NCBI GenBank assembly: GCA_021635425.1 | Contig: JAJWOJ010000015.1 | Coordinates: forward strand, 1 to 15,814 | Direction of reading: 5' to 3' | Source: Clostridiales bacterium | GTDB taxonomy: Bacteria; Bacillota; Clostridia; Christensenellales; Borkfalkiaceae | Length of the DNA: 15,814 nucleotides | Shown: positions 1 to 6,400 of the stretch, in pieces | How the letters are laid out: every line of letters begins with the position of its first letter | Numbering within the stretch: position 1 is the first letter of the stretch | Made by a program: the position numbers and the translations under genes | Notes under the pieces: generated by a model | What the model saw: the letters and a program-made list of their open reading frames with translations, nothing else | What the model was told of the DNA's origin: nothing | Databases searched by the model: none

Positions 1-178
1 CCAAACAGCCGCCTGGACAAGGTGCGCCATATGTTTCAGAAGGTAATGTAAAGATGATTTGACCGTCGTGGACACTATGAACGTGCTGATGAGCAATTAT
101 TTTAAGCAACCCGGAACGTACGACGTGATTGTCAACTTAAAAACATTTGAAATTACCGCGGAGCTGTTACCCGAATAA
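1..178 (+). pseudogene. C-terminal tail of an unrecognised gene, frame apparently broken
   Basis: Two adjacent frames look coding. Frame 1 reads PNSRLDKVRHMFQKVM and stops at 49-51. The next frame, open after a stop at 44-46, continues KDDLTVVDTMNVLMSNY and ends ITAELLPE with TAA at 176-178. Skipping a single T near 49 would join them into one smooth C-terminus, which suggests a one-base frameshift, either a decayed gene or a sequencing error. Alternatively, a separate 33-residue ORF could start at ATG 77, but it has no clear ribosome site. I do not recognise the family, and the beginning lies outside the window. The WYL regulator follows 48 bases later. Confidence 0.35.
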
Positions 179-226
179 ATACTGTAATAACGACAATCCA
201 TTTACGTTTAATTCAAGGAGAATCCT

Positions 227-1204
227 ATGGCAAACGACGTACATAAAATCAAATTGCTTGTTCTATGGGATATTCTGTGTAAAAACACAGACGAAAATCA
301 CGCAATGAACGCAGACGAGATACGCGAAGAACTTGCAAAACGCGGAATCAGCGTAATGCGCAAAGTGGTTGCAACGGACATAGCCGCATTAAATAAATAC
401 GGTTATGAGGTTTTATCCTATAAGAAAAAGTATTACTATTATTACGTCGTAAGCCGTCCGCTTGAAACGGCGGAAGTCGTTATGCTTGCAGACGTCATCA
501 AGGCGTCCAAACTGACTTCTACGCAGAAAAATATAATGATAGAAAAATTGTCAGGCACGTTGTGTTCCCATCAGGCGGAGAATCTTTCAAAGCATATTAT
601 TTCGTTGGATAAAAGCAGAAAAGGAAGTTCGTCTCTGATTTACAACGTGGATGCCATAGAGCGCGGAATAGAAGAAAACAAGCAAATTTCTTTCTTGTAT
701 TTCGACTATGACGAGAAGCACAAAAAAGTCTATCGAAAGAACGGCGACAGATATACGGTCAATCCTGCGTTTATGGTGTGGAACAGAGATAATTATTATA
801 TGTTGTGTTTCTCAAACGGACACGACGATATGGTAACGTACCGCCTTGACAAAATGGAGAACGTAAAGGTCGAAGAAGCGGAGCGCGAACCGCACCCGGA
901 ATACGAGTTGTTCAATACGGAAGAATACCGAAAGCAGGTGTTTTCAATGTTCGGCGGAGAAACGCAAAAAGTAACTCTTCTTTTTACGCCGAAAATTCTT
1001 TCGGATATGTTCGATCGTTTCGGGGACGATATACGAATCAGGAAGATTGACGACAATACATATACGGTTGACGTAGCCGTTCAGGTATCGAAAACGTTTT
1101 TTGCGTGGATCGTCGGAACGCAGGGAAAGGTAAAAATCAAAGCTCCTGAAAAGGTAGTTACGGAGTTTTCAGACTTTGTAGCAAAGATAAAAGAAGTATA
1201 TTAG
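227..1204 (+). CDS. WYL-domain transcriptional regulator
   Basis: 325 residues, usual length for a YafY/PafBC-type WYL regulator. Residues 5-75 form an N-terminal winged-helix DNA-binding domain (NADEIREELAKRG, then TDIAALNKYGYEV). Residues about 142-216 are the WYL ligand-sensing domain: ISFLYFDYD, NPAFMVWNRDNYYMLC and the conserved arginine of VTYRLDKM. In place of the name-giving W-Y-L triplet it has Y-Y-M (190-192). Residues 247-323 form the WCX C-terminal extension, with the typical FFAWIVGTQGKVKIKAPEKV block. The start is ATG 227 because AAGGAG lies at 215-220. WYL proteins are cytoplasmic and often respond to nucleic acids or nucleotides, commonly in DNA-damage or anti-mobile-element settings; the ligand here is unknown. 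It has its own terminator, so it is a separate transcript from the LexA-like operon. No convincing promoter is visible upstream. Confidence 0.9.
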   Translation: MANDVHKIKLLVLWDILCKNTDENHAMNADEIREELAKRGISVMRKVVATDIAALNKYGYEVLSYKKKYYYYYVVSRPLETAEVVMLADVIKASKLTSTQKNIMIEKLSGTLCSHQAENLSKHIISLDKSRKGSSSLIYNVDAIERGIEENKQISFLYFDYDEKHKKVYRKNGDRYTVNPAFMVWNRDNYYMLCFSNGHDDMVTYRLDKMENVKVEEAEREPHPEYELFNTEEYRKQVFSMFGGETQKVTLLFTPKILSDMFDRFGDDIRIRKIDDNTYTVDVAVQVSKTFFAWIVGTQGKVKIKAPEKVVTEFSDFVAKIKEVY

Positions 1205-1215
1205 CCCGTAAAAAA

Positions 1216-1248
1216 GATGCTCTCACTTCGGTGGGAGCAAATTTTTTT
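1216..1248 (+). terminator. Intrinsic terminator after the WYL regulator
   Basis: GCTCTCAC (1219-1226), loop TTCG and GTGGGAGC (1231-1238) form an 8-bp stem with one G-U pair capped by a stable UUCG tetraloop. A run of seven T starts three bases after the stem. It lies 15 bases after the stop codon. Confidence 0.88.
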
Positions 1249-1299
1249 GAAAAAATTCATAAAAAAGTCTTTCAATGCCAAATTTTTGGAACTGAAAAT

Positions 1300-1328
1300 T
1301 TGAAATAATCAAAAAGAAATGGTATAAT
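1300..1328 (+). promoter_or_regulatory. Sigma-A type promoter of the LexA-like operon
   Basis: A -35 box TTGAAA (1300-1305) and a perfect -10 box TATAAT (1323-1328) are separated by exactly 17 bases, in an A+T-rich stretch. Transcription would start near 1335. An 8-bp inverted repeat (CAAATTTT 1279-1286 with AAAATTTG 1295-1302) overlaps the -35 box. It may be a second regulator site or simply A+T-rich sequence. Confidence 0.8.
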
Positions 1329-1343
1329 ACGCTCACAACCTAA

Positions 1344-1362
1344 ATTGAACGCAAAGTTCAAT
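1344..1362 (+). promoter_or_regulatory. Palindromic operator, probable LexA-like autoregulatory site
   Basis: ATTGAAC (1344-1350), spacer GCAAA, GTTCAAT (1356-1362): a perfect 7-bp inverted repeat just downstream of the expected transcription start. Its GAAC...GTTC core and placement match the logic of Gram-positive SOS boxes (GAAC-N4-GTTC), although the spacer is 5 rather than 4 bases. It sits upstream of a LexA-like gene, so autoregulation is the natural reading; this is inferred from position and symmetry. Confidence 0.65.
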
Positions 1363-1386
1363 ATAAGAACAAAAGAGGACTTACCA

Positions 1387-1986
1387 ATGAGAACGCTAAA
1401 CCCGAACACCTTGGAACGGGTGGAGAACTATATCACCGAATATCAGAAGAAGAACGGAAAATCACCGAGCTACCGTCAGATTATGCACGGCGTGGGGATG
1501 AGTTCTCTCAATCTTGTGCAGAGATACGTTTTGGCGCTTGAAAGAGAGGGACGAATCGAAAGGACGCGAATCGGCAACATCTCCGTGCCGCCGAAGCTGA
1601 AGCCAAGCGGAGTTGCGATTGCACCGCTTGTGGGTTCTATCGCCTGCGGACAACCTGTTGACGCGGTGGAAAATATCGAAGAAAGTTTTGCGCTTCCGCG
1701 CTCTATTTTCGGAAACGGCGACTTGTTTATGCTCCGCACGTTCGGCGACAGTATGATTGACATAGGTATCAAAAAAGACGACCTCGTAGTTATCCGCAAG
1801 CAAAACACGGCGGAGGACGGAGAAATTGTCGTGGCAATGATAAACGGCGAAACGACTTTGAAACGTATTTTCAGAAGAAACGGCAAAGTTATTCTGCATC
1901 CCGAAAATAAAGAGATGAAAGATATTGTCGTAAAGGATTGCGAGATACAGGGAGTCTTGGTCAGTTGTATCAAGATATATGATTAA
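1387..1986 (+). CDS. LexA-like self-cleaving transcriptional repressor (S24 family)
   Basis: 199 residues, close to normal LexA length. Residues 5-65 form a LexA-type winged helix (KNGKSPSYRQIMHGVGMSS, then LEREGRIERT). Residues about 77-197 are the S24 autoprotease/dimerisation domain. The cleavage site is Cys87-Gly88 in GSIACGQP, catalytic Ser122 lies in FGDSMID and Lys159 in ETTLKR. The Ser-Lys spacing of 37 equals that of E. coli LexA. LexA relatives cleave themselves when they touch RecA filaments, which derepresses their targets. I chose ATG 1387 because AGAGGA lies at 1374-1379; the frame is open from a TTG at 1345, but that codon lies inside the operator palindrome and has no ribosome site. 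This may be the element's own switch rather than the host LexA, hence no gene symbol. Confidence 0.88.
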   Translation: MRTLNPNTLERVENYITEYQKKNGKSPSYRQIMHGVGMSSLNLVQRYVLALEREGRIERTRIGNISVPPKLKPSGVAIAPLVGSIACGQPVDAVENIEESFALPRSIFGNGDLFMLRTFGDSMIDIGIKKDDLVVIRKQNTAEDGEIVVAMINGETTLKRIFRRNGKVILHPENKEMKDIVVKDCEIQGVLVSCIKIYD

Positions 1987-2080
1987 GGTATTGATGCGCT
2001 TTACGCCCCGAAAGCGCAAAGATATAGAAATTACGGACGATGAGCGACTGTTGCATTGGAGTTATCCCGACCGTGCTTGA
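1979..2080 (+). CDS. Possible 33-residue ORF overlapping the repressor gene
   Basis: ATG 1979 lies inside the last codons of the LexA-like gene (8-base overlap, different frame) and the ORF stops at TGA 2078. The product begins MIKVLMRFTPRKRKDIEI and ends in LLHWSYPDRA: a basic N-terminus and an acidic/aromatic C-terminus, with no domain that I recognise. A second ATG at 1994 is possible. There is no Shine-Dalgarno of its own beyond GGAGT at 1951-1955, so it would depend on translational coupling. It fills most of the gap to the next gene. It may be a chance ORF. Confidence 0.35.
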   Translation: MIKVLMRFTPRKRKDIEITDDERLLHWSYPDRA

Positions 2081-2136
2081 ACAGTTGCTTAAATTCAAAT
2101 CGGATGTAAGGCTTGGGAGGAAGGAGGTTGTATTCA

Positions 2137-2325
2137 ATGAAATATGCAATGTGTCCGAAATGCGGTCGACGTCTTTGTAAAGGCGAAAACGGAACCAAGG
2201 TGGAAATGGAGTGTCCGAAGTGCGGAGAATTTGCTTCCGTTATCATCGAAGAAGATGATATACATATCAGCAAAAAGCCGATATTTACGACAACGCAGGA
2301 CAAGCAGTTAAAGCAACACGCTTAA
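2137..2325 (+). CDS. Small Com-like zinc-ribbon protein
   Basis: 62 residues with two CPKCG knuckles (Cys6/Cys9 and Cys26/Cys29) separated by 16 residues, a complete four-cysteine zinc ribbon. The segment resembles Com-type zinc fingers of phage and mobile elements (CxxC, then 'leu/ile-lys-CP-C'), which bind RNA or DNA. It also resembles the small cysteine-rich proteins common in Clostridial ICEs. The C-terminal 30 residues are polar (EEDDIHIS, then TTTQDKQLKQ). ATG 2137 has a strong AAGGAGG (2121-2127) with 9 bases between. It is likely cotranscribed with the LexA-like gene and sits directly upstream of the structured leader, so a role in nucleic-acid binding or regulation is plausible but unproven. 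Confidence 0.75.
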   Translation: MKYAMCPKCGRRLCKGENGTKVEMECPKCGEFASVIIEEDDIHISKKPIFTTTQDKQLKQHA

Positions 2326-2366
2326 ATAAAAAAGAAAACTGAATAGCAGCGGGTAAAGGAGTGCCG

Positions 2367-2396
2367 TTGTATTCCTTTACTGACATCTTGTTATGA
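2367..2396 (+). CDS. Candidate leader peptide 1 (9 residues, TTG start)
   Basis: TTG 2367 is preceded by AAAGGAG (2355-2361) with a 5-base gap, and the ORF reads MYSFTDILL then TGA. The start codon lies in the loop of hairpin A and the ribosome site in its stem, so translation would open A. Its stop overlaps the next mini-ORF's ATG in an ATGA. Such short ORFs can occur by chance; the ribosome site and the overlap are the support. Confidence 0.35.
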   Translation: MYSFTDILL

Positions 2397-2431
2397 GGCT
2401 GGACTTAATGAGAAGGTTAAGAGGAGCCTGA
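2393..2431 (+). CDS. Candidate leader peptide 2 (12 residues)
   Basis: ATG 2393 overlaps the stop of leader peptide 1 (ATGA), consistent with translational coupling. It reads MRLDLMRRLRGA, rich in Arg and Leu, and stops at TGA 2429-2431 inside the 5' arm of terminator C. A ribosome stalled on the Arg/Leu codons would disrupt hairpin B, while one at the stop would cover the 5' arm of C. This geometry could let translation set readthrough. It has no ribosome site of its own. Confidence 0.33.
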   Translation: MRLDLMRRLRGA

Positions 2432-2486
2432 CAGATAGTAAAATCCTGAAAGCATAGGGTTATTCTATTTGTCAGGCTTCTTTTTT
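2426..2486 (+). terminator. Intrinsic terminator C of the leader
   Basis: A 13-bp stem with one G-U pair (2426-2438 with 2465-2477), extended across a small internal loop by AATCCT (2442-2447) with AGGGTT (2456-2461), followed by TTCTTTTTT (2478-2486). Its 5' arm shares GCCT with the alternative hairpin B. Confidence 0.8.
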
Positions 2487-2498
2487 GATGCCTATTAT

Positions 2499-2538
2499 GC
2501 CCGATTGCGAGGATTTTACCTCGCAGTCGGGCTTTTTC
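2499..2538 (+). terminator. Second tandem intrinsic terminator
   Basis: GCCCGATTGCGAGG (2499-2512), loop ATTTTA, CCTCGCAGTCGGGC (2519-2532): a 14-bp stem with one G-U pair, followed by TTTTT (2533-2537). It lies only 12 bases after the first terminator's T-run and still upstream of the sigma-like gene. Confidence 0.8.
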
Positions 2539-2558
2539 TATTTGGGGCAGAAATCTGT

Positions 2559-2596
2559 CCGATTGCGATTTTTTCTAAAACAAAAATCAAAAATCG
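2559..2596 (+). promoter_or_regulatory. Hairpin touching the sigma-like gene's ribosome site
   Basis: CCGATT+GATTTTT (2559-2564, 2567-2573) can pair with AAAAATC+AATCGG (2582-2588, 2591-2596) around a small internal loop. The 3' arm ends in the CGG that begins the CGGAGG Shine-Dalgarno. CCGATTGCGA at 2559-2568 is a direct repeat of 2501-2510 in the second terminator, so AATCGG could pair with either copy. A role in translation or antitermination is inference. Confidence 0.4.
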
Positions 2597-2608
2597 GAGG
2601 ATTTCAAA

Positions 2609-3043
2609 ATGAAAAAGAAAGTCTATTACAAACTCAACCGCTACAAAGTAGCAAAAGTAGAAGTAGAAAGCGTAGAACAGGAACAAGCAGTAAAAATACT
2701 GAACCGTGAAACGGATCGCTTTGCAAAGTCGGAAGATACATATTACGAAAAATGTTCTTCACTCGACGAGATGTATGAAGAAACAGGTTTCGAGCCTGCG
2801 GATGATACGCCGTCGCCGGAAGAACAGTTCTTTGAAAATGAACGGAAAAAAGCCATCAAGCAACTCGTAAGTAAAGCCATGCAAGAATTGACTGAGAAAC
2901 AAAGAATAGTCGTCTATAAAACATTTTGGGAGGAAAAAACATTGCGTCAAGTTGGTTTGGAATTGGGGATAGACAACAAGACGGTTTACGAGATTTTAGA
3001 AGCCGCAAAAGGAAAAATGAAAAAATTTTTGAAGTTTTTTTGA
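2609..3043 (+). CDS. Sigma-70 region 4-like protein of a mobile element
   Basis: 144 residues. Residues 75-144 match sigma-70 region 4: an ALTEKQR-like block (MQELTEKQRIVVYKTFWEE, 91-109) followed by a helix-turn-helix (LRQVGLELGIDNKTVYEIL, 112-130) and a basic tail. Sigma region 2 is absent; residues 1-70 are polar and charged and not recognisable. Such region 4-only proteins are standard cargo of Tn916/Tn1549-like ICEs and probably act as DNA-binding activators or partial sigma factors. ATG 2609 has CGGAGG (2595-2600) 8 bases before. Two terminators and a hairpin lie just upstream and I see no separate promoter, so expression probably depends on readthrough of the leader. Confidence 0.82.
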   Translation: MKKKVYYKLNRYKVAKVEVESVEQEQAVKILNRETDRFAKSEDTYYEKCSSLDEMYEETGFEPADDTPSPEEQFFENERKKAIKQLVSKAMQELTEKQRIVVYKTFWEEKTLRQVGLELGIDNKTVYEILEAAKGKMKKFLKFF

Positions 3044-3048
3044 AAAAC

Positions 3049-3092
3049 ACCCCCGCAAAACGCTTCTAACTTTCCAATAGTAGTGAGGGGGT
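3049..3092 (+). promoter_or_regulatory. C-run/G-run hairpin region between the sigma-like and HTH genes
   Basis: ACCCCC (3049-3054) and GGGGGT (3087-3092) can pair and enclose a 32-base loop. There is no T-run after the stem, so it is not an intrinsic terminator. It lies 5 bases after the sigma-like stop. It may be an mRNA stability or processing element, or a DNA binding site; no function can be assigned. Confidence 0.4.
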
Positions 3093-3135
3093 ACAACACC
3101 CGAACAAAAAAACGGACAGAACAGGAGGCAAAGCA

Positions 3136-3495
3136 ATGACCGAAAGCAAGAATACATATTTACCCGAACAGGGAGAAATCGACAGAACGAAAATAAAGGG
3201 ATATTCCCTTCGGATCGGAGCGTTTACCTCTTGGGTAAAAGAGAACGGCTATACAACGAGCCAAATAGCGGCACGTCTTAATATGAAAGAGGAAGATCTG
3301 CTCTGCAAACTCAAAGAAAAACAACTTTTCAATAGAGAACAACTGCGGATACTGATCAGACTCATGGGAGCGTCGTCGGCGTGTTTCGTTATTTATTATC
3401 CGACCTTTGAACTCCGACAACAGGTTTACTTTGAAGTGTTTGGAAAAGAATTACCATTACAGAAAGAAAGACAAAGGAGGTGGAAGAAAAATTGA
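3136..3495 (+). CDS. Small HTH-like protein upstream of the helicase gene
   Basis: 119 residues. Residues 27-80 resemble a Cro/C1-type helix-turn-helix fold: GAFTSWVKENG, TTSQIAARLNM, then KEEDLLCKLKEKQ and NREQLRILIRLMG. The first and last 20 residues are charged, and the C-terminus is very basic (QKERQRRWKKN). There are no membrane segments. ATG 3136 has AGGAGG (3123-3128). Its TGA (3493-3495) overlaps the TTG start of the giant gene (TTGA), and the giant gene's AAAGGAGG lies inside its last codons, so the two are translationally coupled. DNA binding is likely; the target is unknown. It could regulate the operon or be an accessory to the helicase-methylase. Confidence 0.7.
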   Translation: MTESKNTYLPEQGEIDRTKIKGYSLRIGAFTSWVKENGYTTSQIAARLNMKEEDLLCKLKEKQLFNREQLRILIRLMGASSACFVIYYPTFELRQQVYFEVFGKELPLQKERQRRWKKN

Positions 3496-6400
3496 GTGAG
3501 ATGAAAAGACTGTCTGACAGAAACCGGGCGATACAGGAGATGCTGACAAGCGGCGAGGGACTGAAAACCTTTTACCGATTTGTAGCGAACAATCCGCATA
3601 TCGCCTTGCACGACGCGTGTCAGATCGTCATTGAAAGACCAAGCGCAAGCATCTGTTTTTCATTTGAAGAATGGAACGCGCAAGGGCGCAGAGTAACAAA
3701 AGGCAGAAAAGGGATTCCGTATTACGACAACGACGGAAGCAAACACTTTGTGTTTGACGTGTCGGACACGCACGGCGACAACCGCTACCGAAGAAGTATC
3801 AATCCCGTCAAAAAGATTTTGGACGGATTAGACCTTGTAAACGGCACGGAGATAGCAGGCAGCAACCGCGGCGATTACAGGATTATGCTTTCGGGCGTAG
3901 TCAATTACCTCGGTCAGAACGAATTTTTTACCGAGGACGAGGACAGGAACCGTCTGATTGCAGAGGGCGCAACCTATTTGCTTTATTCTACGACGGGTTT
4001 TCCGAAAGACAGAGGAATTACCTTAAAGGGTTACCCTTACGGTTTATCCGAGAACGCAGACCTTTTCCGTGAAATATTGAAAACGACGGAGGTCTTACAG
4101 CAAGACATTAACGACGCGGTAGCGAACAAGCAAAGCGAAGTTCCCGTTATCGACGATACGGAAGAAGAAACGGTTACGGACGAACCCGTGATTCCAAAAT
4201 CGGACGAAACACCCGTAAAAACGCAAGAAGAAAGCAGTGTTACCCCGTTCTATCGTAGGTATTTGCAGGTACAAAGGGACAACCCCGACAGTATCGTTGC
4301 ATACCGAATGGGCGATTTTTACGAGATTATGGGCGAAAAAGCGGAACAAGCCGCAAATATTCTCGGTTTAACCCTCACAGGCAGGAACGTCGGACTTCCC
4401 GAAAGAGTGCCGATGTGCGGTTTTCCGTATCACGTTACGGAAACATACCTTGAAAAACTGCTTGTACAAAGTAGCGTGGTGGTAGTAGAGGGCGAAAACG
4501 AGCCGATAAAAATTCTATCTCGTGCCGAAGCTCTCGGACAAACCGACGAGACGAAGAAACCGAAACCCGAACTCATCGAATCAGACGACGATGAACCGAA
4601 CCCGTTCGATACCGAACAGGAACTAACGGACGAGGAGCAGCCCGATTACGTCGGAGAGATTGACACCCGTTTCCCTATAACGGACGACTATGGCGACGAA
4701 GATGACGACCCCGACGAAGAAGATTGGAATGAAGCCGAAGAATCGGACTACAACGGGGACGAAGAAACGGTCGACTACGATTACGAAGAAGAAAAGCAAG
4801 CCAAAAAGGAGGAAAAAAGCGAAAAGAAAGGGCGACCGATATGGGAACGCCGAAACAAACCGAGCAGACAAAAGTCGTTCTTTGACGAGTTGGAACCAAA
4901 GACGGCGGAAGAAGAGCTGACGGAATACATACTCAAAGGCGGGAGCAACGTAAGCGGCAGTAAGATACGCATTTACGATGAGTATCAGAAGAACCCGTAT
5001 GAGCAGGATTTTGTTCGCTTTTTGAGTAAAGAGTATGGCGTAGGCGGGCGTGGCGGTCCTGACGGCATTGATGAAATGCACGACGGCAAGGGCATCCGTT
5101 TCAGTAAAAAGAACAAGGAAACGGGAGAAACGATAGCCGTATCGCTGAAATGGGAACAGGCGGCAGTCAAAATAGCTAACCTTATTGACGAGGACAATTA
5201 TCTCAATGAAGAAGAAGCAAAAGAGTATGCAACCCTTGTCCGATTCCGCAACGAGCGGAAGAGTGCGAACGGAGATGACGAACTTGTCAAAATAATGGCA
5301 AGGCAAATCGTCGAATACGGCACGGCGCACACATACTGCGAAAAGTATAGCGATTATCCGGGCTTTTTGGAGGAGGGCTTGATATTTTTCTCTCAGCATA
5401 CGGAAGAGATTATAAAGGAAGTCGAAAAATACGACGAAGTAATTTCTGCCGCAAATACGAATTATCCCTATCTGAGCATATCGTTCAAACTTCCTTATTG
5501 CCCGGTATGGCAAGCAAGGGAGGAAAGAATCCGTCAAAGAGAAGAAAGGGTTAAAGACTACGTTGACCGTTTTACAAGACAATGCGCAGACGGGTATAAA
5601 CCGTCAAACGAAAAAAACGTTGTCCTGACGGTAACGGCAGACGACCTTCCCGAAAACGAATTTCTGTTTCTGAAAGACTACCGCGACGAATTTACAAAGT
5701 ATTGCTTAAAGCAAAAGGGCGTAGAAAACGTAGACCTTTCCATGCAAAGGATAGAGATAACGTTTGACAGACGGTATATCGAATCCCTGATTGCAGGAAA
5801 CGAGCAAACGCCTGAAGAAAGGGGCAGAATCCGAAAAATCGCAAACGGCATAATTTCCGAAGGGATAAGGGAAAGCACGGAAGGCAACTATTGTGCGTTC
5901 TTTGACGAACTCAAAGAACACGAAGAATTTGCCCGTATCCACAGAAAGGAAATAGCCGAAGAACTGTGTCGTCGTGAAGAAGTATCCGACGTGGAAATGA
6001 ACGACGACGGCTTTGACGTCAATTACTACACGCAATATCTTTGGAATTACAAGGACGAACCTGAATCAGGGGAAGAGACCACAAGGAAGCACGAACATCA
6101 GGGAACGGTTACTAAGTTTAACCGTTTCAAAGAGCTTACCGAAACGGACAGGGTGTTTGCAGAAGAGTTTTTCTCAAAGGATATGAGTGAACCGTATGAT
6201 TCGCCTTGGGGTGAAGTACAGTCCTGCACGGTAATCAAGAACGGTATCTACTTTGTTTCGACGGCAGGTCACGGCGGCATTATGATTCCTCAAATTCTCG
6301 CACCGCATATTCTGTCGGCAGAGGCGTTATCGGAAGGCTTTATCGAACAGGGCTATTACTGTTACGAAGAGGACGCCGATAAAAACGTGCCTTTACGAGA

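Larger units (their letters stand above)
2353..2486 (+). promoter_or_regulatory. Structured attenuator-like leader upstream of the sigma-like gene
   Basis: Three hairpins in a row. A: GTAAAGGAGT (2353-2362) pairs with ATTCCTTTAC (2371-2380), 10 bp with one G-U pair, burying an AAAGGAG ribosome site. B: AGGCT+CTTAA (2396-2400, 2404-2408) pairs with TTAAG+AGCCT (2417-2421, 2425-2429) across a symmetric GGA/AGG internal loop. C: GCCTGACAGATAG (2426-2438) pairs with CTATTTGTCAGGC (2465-2477), followed by TTCTTTTTT. B and C compete for GCCT (2426-2429), so forming B should prevent terminator C. Two mini-ORFs overlap the hairpins. This is the architecture of translation- or ligand-controlled attenuation. 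I could not match it to a named riboswitch class. Confidence 0.65.

Noticed and set aside
1345..1386. An N-terminal extension of the LexA-like protein from TTG 1345
   Set aside because: The TTG lies within the operator palindrome and has no ribosome site, and LexA proteins begin at the winged helix. ATG 1387 has AGAGGA at the correct spacing.
1462..2019. Two long minus-strand ORFs opposite the LexA-like gene
   Set aside because: The + strand encodes a full LexA-like protein with catalytic residues, promoter and ribosome site. The antisense products have no recognisable motifs.
2485..2709. A 74-codon + strand ORF starting before the second terminator
   Set aside because: It runs through the terminator stem and overlaps the sigma-like gene in another frame. 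There is no Shine-Dalgarno, and its end is the out-of-frame reading of a well-supported gene.
4623..5582. A 319-codon open frame on the minus strand, rich in Phe, Val, Leu and Arg
   Set aside because: It is the reverse complement of the acidic GAA/GAC-rich part of the giant gene. Its hydrophobic composition (FVVFF, FFFVIVV) follows from those codons, and it has no ribosome site or domain. The + strand frame carries recognisable domains on both sides.
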